Shown in pieces: positions 1 through 7,561 of a stretch of 17,882 nucleotides of DNA. Each line of letters starts with the position of its first letter. Position 1 is the first letter of the stretch. The notes below the pieces were generated by a model that worked only from the letters and a program-made list of their open reading frames with translations, had not been told where the DNA came from and made no database searches. The stretch lies in NCBI GenBank assembly GCA_013002105.1, contig JABDKS010000498.1, positions 1 through 17,882 on the forward strand. Direction: 5' to 3'. The position numbers and the translations under genes are program-made. Origin of the DNA: Pirellulaceae bacterium (GTDB lineage Bacteria; Planctomycetota; Planctomycetia; Pirellulales; Pirellulaceae).

Positions 1-2
1 CC

Positions 3-1103
3 GGTCACCTACTCGGGTCCGCGTCGGCCGAGGTCCGAATCGATGATCCATCGGGCAAGCAGCTTTCGCTTTTGTTCTCCGGTGATCTGGGCCCCGAGGA
101 AAAAGCATTTCACCCCGAACCCGACGCGCCGGTGGGTTACGACTACATCATTTGCGAAAGCACCTACGGCAATCGCGAGCGAGATGATTACACGCTGGAG
201 AAGCGTCGAGAAGCGCTCAAAACGGAATTGACCCGTGCGTTGAAACGAAATGGAAATGTCGTCATCCCAAGCTTTGCGGTGGAACGTAGCCAAGAACTTT
301 TGCACGACATCGGTGTGCTGTTGGCGACCAAGGCGATTCCCGACTGCGACGTCTACCTCGATTCGCCGCTGGCACGCAAAGCCACGGAGGTTTTCATCAA
401 GCACTCCGATGAGTTGCAAGACATCGCAATGGATGAATCGCAATTGTTTCGCAACAAGCGCTTTCACATCGTCCAGAGTGTCGAAGAAAGCAAAGCGATC
501 AACAACCACAAAAAGGGCGCCGTCATCATCTCGGCAAGCGGTATGTGTACTGCTGGTCGCATCAAACACCATCTTAAAGCCAATATTCACCGTAAAGAAT
601 GCACGGTGCTGTTCGTTGGATATCAGGCGCCCGGCACGTTGGGTCACATCATCACCAGTGGCGCCAAACGCGTCCGTATTCACGGCAAGGAGTACAAGGT
701 GGCCGCGGACATTCGCCGCTTGGGCAATTATTCGGCGCATGCCGATCAGGCCGAATTAATCGAATGGGTGCTGGAACGTGGTCCGGTAACCGGCGCGTTG
801 TTTTTGAATCACGGTGAAGACGACGCGCGTGCGGCGATGCGCGAACTTTTGGGCGCAAAGGGCCTTGATACCAACAAAATTTTCATGCCGCAGTTTGATG
901 AAAGCTTTGAATTGGTCGCCGGCGACACACCTGTCTCCACAGGCAAACCGAAACCTCGTATCGACGTGACCGAGTTGAAAACGGATTGGCACTACGACTA
1001 CGCGGCGTTCATGTTGGAATTAAGTGCAAAATTGGATGGCATCGAAGACCACAAGGACCGCCGAGAGTTGATCCGCCGGGTGTCGGCCGCCCTTCGTCAA
1101 TAA
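3..1103 (+). CDS. MBL-fold beta-CASP metallo-hydrolase (RNA-processing type), 5' end missing
   Basis: This is the C-terminal part of a metallo-beta-lactamase protein of the beta-CASP class, probably a cytoplasmic RNA nuclease. The frame is open from position 3 to the TAA at 1101-1103 (366 codons), so the start lies before the window. Counting from position 3, the MBL motif GHLLGSA (residues 1-7, metal ligand H2) is followed by SGDLG (D28) and the beta-CASP acid motif ESTYG (E52-G56). Next come the family signature SASGM (177-181) with downstream GR and HHL, then SAHADQ (metal ligand H246) and an FLNHGE segment. The HxHxDH motif must lie upstream. Full-length relatives are about 450-470 residues, so roughly 100 are missing. 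The protein resembles prokaryotic relatives of CPSF-73. The family call is secure; the RNA substrate is inferred from family knowledge. The gene converges on the sulfatase gene. Confidence 0.9.
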   Translation, partial: GHLLGSASAEVRIDDPSGKQLSLLFSGDLGPEEKAFHPEPDAPVGYDYIICESTYGNRERDDYTLEKRREALKTELTRALKRNGNVVIPSFAVERSQELLHDIGVLLATKAIPDCDVYLDSPLARKATEVFIKHSDELQDIAMDESQLFRNKRFHIVQSVEESKAINNHKKGAVIISASGMCTAGRIKHHLKANIHRKECTVLFVGYQAPGTLGHIITSGAKRVRIHGKEYKVAADIRRLGNYSAHADQAELIEWVLERGPVTGALFLNHGEDDARAAMRELLGAKGLDTNKIFMPQFDESFELVAGDTPVSTGKPKPRIDVTELKTDWHYDYAAFMLELSAKLDGIEDHKDRRELIRRVSAALRQ

Positions 1104-1569
1104 CGACGTTCCGGTCCTTGACACAACTCAATGCAAAAACAGGTGTTGCAAGTCGAATCGATCCAATTGGTAATCGACACTTTGAATCGACTGCTTGCAT
1201 ATCACGGTCTATCGCTCGCTAAAATTCTCGAAGTGCAGGCGGTACAAGCCAAGGCTTGACAATCAATGTCGCCCCCCACAAAAGGTCGACCGCATCGTGT
1301 GCCGCGTCCACATCGTTTGATTGTTCACCTCGCATCTTCGCCCGATCCTGTGCCCGAATTATCCACCGGCAAGTCTGCTCTGCTGACGAACTTGGCCCTG
1401 TGCATCAACCACTACCGGCTTTTTACTCCCGGCATTGCTGTCTGACATTGAACGTGGCGTCACACGCTTGGGACACCACGAGTTCCAAGTATCCATTTGG
1501 TATGCAAACGGTCGACCTGCCGATGAATCCTAGACGCCATTTCACACCGGCTAGCACATCCTCGTTCGC
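1104..1569. other. Non-coding stretch between two convergent genes
   Basis: About 466 bp lie between the stop codons of the beta-CASP gene (+) and the sulfatase gene (-). I see no convincing reading frame: the one long frame (TTG at 1256 to 1630) runs into the sulfatase, has no recognisable domain and has poor codon character. Two small structures are visible. One is a near-continuous palindrome, CAAGCC-AA-GGCTTG (1245-1258). The other is three copies of AATCGA at 1156, 1172 and 1185. No tRNA T-arm and no strong stem followed by a T run was found. The region may carry terminators or a small RNA, but nothing in it proves either. Confidence 0.5.
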
Positions 1570-3039
1570 TCACTGGCGAATAGGACCTTTTGCATTGACA
1601 TCGATTGAACCGATTTCTACTCCGGGCTGAATTCGATGTCGCCAGCCGGGGTACTTTTTCCCGCGCGCCGTTTCGCGATCCGGAGTGGGATCGGTGCTGA
1701 TCGAGTCTTTCGTTTCGGTCGCCCATTGATCCAACAGCTTGCGTAACTGATTGGCTTGGCTGGCAAACGCGGCTTCGCCAGCCAGATTTTTTAGCTGGTG
1801 GGGATCATGTTGCACGTCGTACAATTCTTCGGCCGGTCGTGGGACCAAAAAGATATCCCCTTGATGCTGCTTCAATGTGCCAGCGGCATGGGCATCCCAG
1901 AGATCCTGTCCGGCGGGGAATTTTGGTGCCGCTTCGACGCACATCGACTGTAGTTCGGGGTAGGCGTTGCGGATGTACATGTACTTGCCATGGCGAACCA
2001 TGCGCTCGTTGGCCTGCATCACATGCCAGTTATGTTCCGAGAAAACAAAATCGCGAATCGTGGCGTCAGTATCTTGCAACAGCGGTCGCATGCTGACTCC
2101 CTGCAAACGCTCGGAACGTTCCACACCAGCCAAATCCAAGATGGTCGGTCCGATATCAAGGTTGACGCTGATTAACGACTGCGAGACGCCCGGTTGGACA
2201 TTGCCCGGACTGTAGATGATCAACGGCGATTTGACTCCCGAATCGTACAGCCGCGTTTTGCAACGGGGAAAAGGTCGTCCGTTGTCGGACATGTAGATCA
2301 GGTACGTATTGCCGGCAATGCCTTGTTGTTCGAGCGCCTCGCGCAGCTTGCCGGAAAACGTATCCGTACGGCTGACTTCGTGGTGATAGTCGGCTAGGTC
2401 TTTGCGAGTCGTGGGGCTGTCTATCAAATACGGCGGAACGGGAACTTGTTCCGGGTTGATGATGGGTGCATCGTCATTGATCGACCAATCGCGATGAGCA
2501 TCGGATGATGCAAACCAAAAAAAGAACGGTTGATCTTTGGGGCGTTCATTCAGGATCGTCACCCAATCCTCCTGCTTACCAGGGCCCTTGCCTTTGGAGA
2601 TTTTGTCAAAGGCATGATCGACGTTGCCGCCCATGTGATGTTTTCCCGACAACACCGTGTAGTAGCCGGCATCATGAAGGGCTTCGGGAAACAAGAAATG
2701 TCCCTTGGGTAATGACGTGTGCAATTCGCACGCACCGGTGTTGTGGGGATAGCGTCCCGTGATCAGGGAGCACCGACTGGGACTGCAAGAGCTGCAAGTT
2801 AGATACGCATTGGTCAATCGCAGCCCCTCACGCGCCATCTGATCTAGATTCGGCGTCTGAGCGACTTCGTTTCCGTAACAACCCAGGTCGTCTTGGCTGA
2901 CATCATCGGTGATGTACAAAATAAAATTGGGGCGTTCAGCCGCGAAGGCCGACGACCAGGTTGCAAGGAAAATCGAAGCGGTTAGCGTCGCAATCAGGAC
3001 GGCGACGCGTAACAGGGGGGATTTCGAACGGGGATGCAT
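1570..3039 (-). CDS. Secreted sulfatase, N-sulfoglucosamine sulfohydrolase (SGSH)-like
   Basis: A type I formylglycine-dependent sulfatase that would remove sulfate from an extracellular or periplasmic sulfated glycan. The 489-residue protein starts with a signal peptide (basic MHPRSK, hydrophobic core at about 10-30, likely cleavage after AFA-A near residue 34). Metal-binding D45-D46 follow. The sulfatase signature CSPSR occupies 85-89, where C85 would become formylglycine, followed by LITGR. GKHH (132-135) and SDNG (251-254) supply further active-site residues. The order of motifs, GKHH in place of the common GKWH and SDNGRPFP resemble mammalian SGSH more than arylsulfatases. The C-terminal part (about 380-470) has the usual sulfatase subdomain with EELYD and DPHQLKNLA. 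Substrate is inferred. No anaerobic maturase or FGE gene is in the window. Divergent from the SGNH hydrolase gene across about 145 bp. Confidence 0.93.
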   Translation of the reverse strand: MHPRSKSPLLRVAVLIATLTASIFLATWSSAFAAERPNFILYITDDVSQDDLGCYGNEVAQTPNLDQMAREGLRLTNAYLTCSSCSPSRCSLITGRYPHNTGACELHTSLPKGHFLFPEALHDAGYYTVLSGKHHMGGNVDHAFDKISKGKGPGKQEDWVTILNERPKDQPFFFWFASSDAHRDWSINDDAPIINPEQVPVPPYLIDSPTTRKDLADYHHEVSRTDTFSGKLREALEQQGIAGNTYLIYMSDNGRPFPRCKTRLYDSGVKSPLIIYSPGNVQPGVSQSLISVNLDIGPTILDLAGVERSERLQGVSMRPLLQDTDATIRDFVFSEHNWHVMQANERMVRHGKYMYIRNAYPELQSMCVEAAPKFPAGQDLWDAHAAGTLKQHQGDIFLVPRPAEELYDVQHDPHQLKNLAGEAAFASQANQLRKLLDQWATETKDSISTDPTPDRETARGKKYPGWRHRIQPGVEIGSIDVNAKGPIRQ

Positions 3040-3090
3040 ATCGAGATTGGCGCCTTCGGGATTGGAACGAGGAAATCGCGGCTCATTCTA

Positions 3091-3128
3091 ACCGATGGCT
3101 GTGCTGCAAACACAAAGCCGTCATCGGT
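3091..3128. promoter_or_regulatory. Imperfect inverted repeat in the sulfatase/SGNH divergent promoter region
   Basis: The arms ACCGATG (3091-3097) and CATCGGT (3122-3128) are perfectly complementary. Inside them GCT-GTG (3098-3103) can pair with CAC (3111-3113) and AGC (3116-3118), leaving small bulges on the right side only and a 7-nt loop. The element lies 57 nt before the SGNH start and 51 nt before the sulfatase start. It could be an operator acting on both genes or a leader hairpin on either transcript. No clear -35/-10 pair was found beside it. Function is inferred from position only. Confidence 0.35.
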
Positions 3129-3184
3129 GACTATCTTGGTAGGCCGCGACACCCCTCCACTTTCACTCAAACTCCAAGACTTTC

Positions 3185-4030
3185 ATGCGCCTGATCCTTT
3201 GTTCTTTTGTCATCGCGACCTGTGCGACGACCGTGATCGCCCAAGACAACGCATCGGAGGCGAGTGCGTCGGTCACCATTTCTTCGCCAACCGAACCGTC
3301 AGTCGTCGATCCCTATAGTGAGGCCGCGATCAAAAAATGGGACAAAGCGATCTCTGAGCTCGAGACCCAGGATCAAGCCGAGGCCGACCCTGACGATGCA
3401 GTCTTGTTTATCGGCAGCAGCAGTATTCGACGGTGGGAAACCATGGCCCAAGACATGACGCCATTTCGGACGATTCGCCGCGGCTATGGCGGAGCCAAAT
3501 TCACAGACATGGCCGTCTTTGTCGACCGGCTCGTTCAGCCGCACCGCTATCGGGCACTGGTCATGTTTGTTGGCAACGGGGTAACGGGGACACCAGATGA
3601 TCACACGCCCGATCAAATCGAAGCGCTCGCGCGGCACATCGTCGCGACCTCACACGCTCATCAGGTCGGCGTCCCGGTTTTCTTAATCGAGATCACACCG
3701 TGCGAGAAACGTTTTGCCGCTTGGCACAAGATCCGCGTTGTCAATGCACGACTTCGCGAAGTCGCACTCTCGACACCAGACACGTACTTCATCCCCACGG
3801 CCAGCCATTTTCTCCGTCCCGACGGAACACCGCGCGGCGAGTTGTTCGTCGACGATAAATTGCATCTCAACGAAGCCGGCTATGACCTGTGGTCGATCCT
3901 GATTCGAGCGAGATTGACCGATGTCTTTCGATCGATGGCAGACACTGCCGGTCAGGAATCCGGTGACCAGACGTCCCCGGCCGCCGGATCCCCGACGTCA
4001 GGCGTGATACCCGCCGCGACAAACAATTAA
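3185..4030 (+). CDS. Secreted SGNH/GDSL-family hydrolase
   Basis: A probable esterase, possibly a carbohydrate deacetylase, acting outside the cytoplasm. The 281-residue protein starts with a signal peptide (MRLILCSFVIATC, cleavage probably near VIA-Q20). A linker of about 50 residues precedes the hydrolase domain. Block I is FIGSSSIRRW, with nucleophile candidate S79 in G77-S78-S79. Block II glycine is in RRGYGG (G100). Block III is VGNGVTG (N131). Block V is D224-K-L-H227 in DDKLHLNEAGY, giving the Asp-His pair. The acid residue usual after the block III Asn is replaced by Gly. The last 30 residues are a Pro/Ser/Gly-rich tail without a domain. ATG at 3185 is chosen because it directly precedes the signal peptide; no clear Shine-Dalgarno is present. 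Its divergent pairing with a sulfatase suggests joint glycan processing, but the substrate is unknown. Confidence 0.85.
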   Translation: MRLILCSFVIATCATTVIAQDNASEASASVTISSPTEPSVVDPYSEAAIKKWDKAISELETQDQAEADPDDAVLFIGSSSIRRWETMAQDMTPFRTIRRGYGGAKFTDMAVFVDRLVQPHRYRALVMFVGNGVTGTPDDHTPDQIEALARHIVATSHAHQVGVPVFLIEITPCEKRFAAWHKIRVVNARLREVALSTPDTYFIPTASHFLRPDGTPRGELFVDDKLHLNEAGYDLWSILIRARLTDVFRSMADTAGQESGDQTSPAAGSPTSGVIPAATNN

Positions 4031-4120
4031 GTTTCACGCCCAGATTCTTTGGTTCCACGCTACGAACTTGCTCGTTCGCGGTGTTTTTGCCCTCTGTTTC
4101 GTTCGATTCGCGCTTGTGAG

Positions 4121-4169
4121 TGGTGGAAATCTATTCGTACACTCCACCACCACCGCTGCCAAAGCGGTG
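4121..4169 (+). promoter_or_regulatory. Leader hairpins upstream of the LptD-like gene
   Basis: Two adjacent stem-loops can form in the leader just before the LptD-like start. The first pairs TGGTGGA (4121-4127) with TCCACCA (4143-4149) around a 15-nt loop. The second is a compact perfect hairpin, CACCGCT (4151-4157), loop GCCAA, AGCGGTG (4163-4169). The Shine-Dalgarno GGAGGG begins 10 nt after the second stem. GTGGA (4123-4127) can alternatively pair with TCCAC (4170-4174), so competing folds are possible. There is no T run, so this is less likely to be a terminator for the SGNH gene than a 5' UTR structure. The regulatory role is inferred. Confidence 0.35.
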
Positions 4170-4178
4170 TCCACTAAC

Positions 4179-4184
4179 GGAGGG
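4179..4184 (+). promoter_or_regulatory. Shine-Dalgarno GGAGGG supporting the TTG start of the LptD-like gene
   Basis: GGAGGG lies 11 nt before the TTG at 4196. It is the best ribosome-binding sequence near this gene and favours the TTG over the in-frame ATG at 4235. The closest purine run to the ATG (AAGGAA, 4205-4210) is about 24 nt away. The spacing to the TTG is slightly long. Confidence 0.5.
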
Positions 4185-4195
4185 AAACTGCGCAC

Positions 4196-7100
4196 TTGGT
4201 CGGCAAGGAAGCCACCGCTGATAAGCGTAAGTCAATGCGACGGCAACAAAGGCCATGCATTGGATTGATTGCTGCGCGCCTCGCGTCCATCTTGCTGGTC
4301 GGTATTCTGACGTGCAACGACGTCGCCGCCCAAGATTTGGGCAACCTGCACTTCGGCCATCCAGATGCTGGCGACACCCGGGTCGCAGCACCTCCGGCCG
4401 CTAGCGAATTGATTCGTGTCGGCGGCGACACGGTTTTCCGATGGCAACTTGGTGACGCGCAAGCATCGCTTTTCGAGGGCAACTGCACATTGGAACACAA
4501 CCAGACGCGGATGGAATGCAAATCCGTGCTGATGGTCTGTGATGGTTCCGCGGGCAACGTCCGCACGCGCGTGGTGATCGCGGGGCACCGCCAGCCGTCT
4601 CAGCTCGTTACACAGTCTGCCCAACCACTGGTACGAACCTTCGTGACCGCGGATGAACCGGTCATCGTCAACAACCCACGCTACCGTGGCCCACCTCGAG
4701 AACCCCCACAACTGCTCCGTTACCTTCCGGAGTTGTCTGACATCGGTTCGGCGCCGTCATTGGTCCGACCTGTGCAGTTCCAAAGCGACGTGCCACTGAA
4801 TCCTCCGGGGCTTGATTCAGTCGGCACCGGGGCGGGTGATCCGACTGGCGCGGCAGCGCTCAGCGGGATGCTGGAAGCACCTATCCTGATCCAAGCGCCC
4901 GCGACGACGATCGCGCAAGGGTTGACTCCACCACAGCAAGGATTGATTGTCGACACACCACCGCCGCCTCCGACGACATTTCCGGATGGCGCAACCACCG
5001 GTGGCTGGTATTTCTCGGTCGGAGGTGGAAGTCGCAGCGTCGAGATTCTCGCTCGCAGTACTTCGATGCCGCCGCAGATCACGACCATGAACCGACCCGA
5101 ATCCAACGAGACGGTTGTCGCTGCACGCGGTGGCGTGACCGTACTGGTGCGTGACGTATCGGCACAAATGCCTGACGGACGATTACTGGAACTGGGAACC
5201 GTCTCATTAAGCGCAGATCGCATCGTTGCATGGATGCCGACGTTTGCCGACATCTTGCGAGACAACAACAGTTTGTCACAAGCCGACGGTGAGCTGTATC
5301 TCGAGGGCGATATCGTGTTCCGGCAAGGCAATCGAATCATCTACGCCGATTCGATGTACTACAACGTCAGCCAAGAACGCGGCGTCGTCTTGGATGCCGA
5401 AGCGATCATGACGGTTCCCGAATATGAGGGAATCGTGCGTTTGAAGGCCGACGTGATGCAGCAAATTTCGCGGGGCGATTTCGTCGCATTCGATGCGGCG
5501 ATTACCAGCAGCCGATTGGGTGTGCCGCGGTATTGGCTGCAAAGTCAGCAGTTGCGTTTGCAGGACCGACAAAGAATCATTGCCGATCCACGTACCGGAC
5601 AACCGATTGTCGACTCCGAACCGTTTGCGTCCAGCAACAACAACTTTGTTTACTTCGGTGGCGTTCCAATCCTTTACTGGCCGCGATTTTCGGCCACCTT
5701 GGAGTATCCGACGTTCTATCTGACCGGCGTGAAAATCAAGGACGACAACACGTTTGGCACGCAAGTGCTATTGGATTGGAACGTATTCCAATTGTTGGGA
5801 TTCGAGAACGCGCCCAAGGGGATCGACTGGGACTTGAGCACCGATTACTTGAGCGACCGCGGCCCCGCCGTCGGAACCAAGTTGGAATACAACCTGCCGG
5901 GACTGTTCGGTGTCCCCGGTCCCGTCAACGGACTTTTTGACACGTGGATCATTCAGGATACCGGTACCGATCGACTGGGGCTGGATCGGATGAAACTGAC
6001 CCCGGAAAAAACGACTCGCGGACGGTCGTTGTTGCGACATCGCCATTATCTACCCAACGATTACGAACTGATCGCGGAGTTGGGATGGGTCAGTGATCGC
6101 AATTTTCTGGAACAATATCTTGAGTCCGAATGGGATCAAGAAAAGGATCACGAATCGTCCATTCGGTTGCGTCGTTATTTGAACAGCAACATGATCGATT
6201 TGTCGGCCCAAGTACAGCTGAACGATTTCTTTACCGAGACCGAAGAACTGCCGTCGCTGGAGCACTATCTGATCGGCGGATCCTTGGGACGATGGTTCAC
6301 TTGGTCGGCTCACAACAAAGTCAGTTATTCAAAGTTGAACGTCGCGAAAGATCCGATCGATCCCGTCGAAGCGGCGGAGTATTCTCCATTGCCAGGCGAA
6401 ACCGAGCGGCGCGGCATCATCGCGGCGACCCGCCAAGAACTGGCGATGCCGATTCCACTCGGTCCCGTCAAGTTCGTTCCGTATATCTCCGGTGAAGCAT
6501 CGCATTACGGCGAGGCCACCGATGGCAACTCGCTGACAAGAATGCTGGGTCAAACCGGCGTGCGTGCAAGTTTGCCGATGGTCAAGTCTGACCCGACGAT
6601 CCAAAGCAGTTTGATGAATGTGCGCGGTTTGGCTCACAAAATGGAGTGGACGGCCGAGTATTTTTACGCCCAAAGCGACACCAATCTGGACGAACTGCCC
6701 CTGTACGATCCATTGGACGACAACTCTCAAGAACAATTCCGACGGCGATTCATCGATGACACGTTCATGGGCACGTTGCCAAGCCAATTCGATCCTCGGA
6801 CTTATGCGTTTCGTCACGGCATACAACAGAACATCGCCAGTGGCAGCGATGTGATTGCCGACGATTTGGAACAGTTTCGTGTCGGCTTGCACCAGCGCTG
6901 GCAAACCAAACGTGGGTTGCCCGGTCGCGAGCGAATCGTCGATCTGTTTCAATTCGACACCGACCTGATGCTGTTCCCCGACGCGGACCGCGACAACTTT
7001 GGCGAAACCGTTGGTCCGGCAACGTATGACATGCGATACCACATCGGCGATCGTTTCACGATTCTAAGCGACGGCTACTTCGACTTCTTCACCGACGGAC

Positions 7101-7471
7101 TGCGTAGTGTCAGTGCAGGTGTTCGAACGAGTCGACCCGGCGTCGGAGACTGGTACGTCGGACTTCTTTCGCTCGAGGGTCCAATCAGCAGTACCGTACT
7201 TCGAACTTCGACCGATTTTCGCGTTAACGAAAAGTGGATTCTCTCGGGCGGAACCACCTACGATTTTGGTCGCACCGGAAACATCGGTCAGCAATTTGGA
7301 ATCACGCGAATCGGCGAATCACTGTTGGTGCGTTTGGGCCTCAACGTCGACACCGGTCGCGACAACGTCGGCGTTGGTTTCTCGCTGGAGCCTCGGTTCT
7401 GGCCATCGAAAAAACTCGGCCGGCTTGGCGGCCAGCTCATCCCGCCACCGGGTGCTGACGGGCTGGAGTAA
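4196..7471 (+). CDS. LptD/OstA-like outer-membrane LPS-assembly protein
   Basis: A large outer-membrane beta-barrel protein, probably the planctomycete counterpart of LptD, which inserts lipopolysaccharide into the outer leaflet. From the TTG start it has 1091 residues against about 780 in E. coli. A signal peptide spans about 14-46 (cleavage near VAA-Q). An OstA-like beta segment lies at about 78-130 (FEGNCTLE, C97, C108, C115). A Pro/Gly-rich linker (about 130-280) follows, then a second OstA-like region (about 300-460, LYLEGDIVFRQGNRIIYADS). The LptD-type transition FGGVPILYWP sits near 487-497. Alternating strand-like sequence fills the rest to about 1075, ending in a Pro-rich tail. No cysteine occurs after C115, so the interdomain disulfides of E. 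coli LptD cannot form. If the ATG at 4235 is used, the protein is 13 residues shorter. The lipid kinase gene follows 90 nt downstream. Confidence 0.8.
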   Translation: MVGKEATADKRKSMRRQQRPCIGLIAARLASILLVGILTCNDVAAQDLGNLHFGHPDAGDTRVAAPPAASELIRVGGDTVFRWQLGDAQASLFEGNCTLEHNQTRMECKSVLMVCDGSAGNVRTRVVIAGHRQPSQLVTQSAQPLVRTFVTADEPVIVNNPRYRGPPREPPQLLRYLPELSDIGSAPSLVRPVQFQSDVPLNPPGLDSVGTGAGDPTGAAALSGMLEAPILIQAPATTIAQGLTPPQQGLIVDTPPPPPTTFPDGATTGGWYFSVGGGSRSVEILARSTSMPPQITTMNRPESNETVVAARGGVTVLVRDVSAQMPDGRLLELGTVSLSADRIVAWMPTFADILRDNNSLSQADGELYLEGDIVFRQGNRIIYADSMYYNVSQERGVVLDAEAIMTVPEYEGIVRLKADVMQQISRGDFVAFDAAITSSRLGVPRYWLQSQQLRLQDRQRIIADPRTGQPIVDSEPFASSNNNFVYFGGVPILYWPRFSATLEYPTFYLTGVKIKDDNTFGTQVLLDWNVFQLLGFENAPKGIDWDLSTDYLSDRGPAVGTKLEYNLPGLFGVPGPVNGLFDTWIIQDTGTDRLGLDRMKLTPEKTTRGRSLLRHRHYLPNDYELIAELGWVSDRNFLEQYLESEWDQEKDHESSIRLRRYLNSNMIDLSAQVQLNDFFTETEELPSLEHYLIGGSLGRWFTWSAHNKVSYSKLNVAKDPIDPVEAAEYSPLPGETERRGIIAATRQELAMPIPLGPVKFVPYISGEASHYGEATDGNSLTRMLGQTGVRASLPMVKSDPTIQSSLMNVRGLAHKMEWTAEYFYAQSDTNLDELPLYDPLDDNSQEQFRRRFIDDTFMGTLPSQFDPRTYAFRHGIQQNIASGSDVIADDLEQFRVGLHQRWQTKRGLPGRERIVDLFQFDTDLMLFPDADRDNFGETVGPATYDMRYHIGDRFTILSDGYFDFFTDGLRSVSAGVRTSRPGVGDWYVGLLSLEGPISSTVLRTSTDFRVNEKWILSGGTTYDFGRTGNIGQQFGITRIGESLLVRLGLNVDTGRDNVGVGFSLEPRFWPSKKLGRLGGQLIPPPGADGLE

Positions 7472-7483
7472 TCGCAAACGATG

Positions 7484-7543
7484 CACTGCCTGCAATGACA
7501 CTGCCTACAATGACACTGCCTGGAATGACGCTGCCAGTAATGA
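7484..7543 (+). repeat. Four-unit 15-bp tandem repeat
   Basis: Four consecutive 15-bp units occupy 7484-7498, 7499-7513, 7514-7528 and 7529-7543. The consensus is CACTGCCTRCAATGA; units 1-3 differ mainly at the two bases before AATGA, and unit 4 is the most diverged (CGCTGCCAGTAATGA). Each ends in ATGA. The array starts 12 nt after the stop of the LptD-like gene and ends 18 nt before the start of the dgkA-like gene, just upstream of its Shine-Dalgarno. One frame encodes an imperfect T-A-x-N-D pentapeptide repeat, but no gene uses that frame. Slippage-type expansion is the likely origin; any function is unknown. Confidence 0.85.
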
Positions 7544-7561
7544 CAACGAGGTGACCGCACT

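Noticed and set aside
1118..1123. TTGACA as a possible -35 box (also at 1256-1261)
   Set aside because: No acceptable -10 hexamer occurs 16-18 nt downstream of either copy, and no + strand gene follows.
1256..1630. 124-codon + strand frame with a TTG start in the gap after the beta-CASP gene
   Set aside because: It overlaps the 3' end of the sulfatase gene, has no domain or signal peptide, is rich in Cys, Ser and His as expected of a shadow frame, and has no properly spaced ribosome-binding site.
4068..4268. Small + strand frame with a hydrophobic start, before the LptD-like gene
   Set aside because: It needs a TTG start without a ribosome-binding site, runs into the LptD-like gene in another frame, and covers the leader hairpins.
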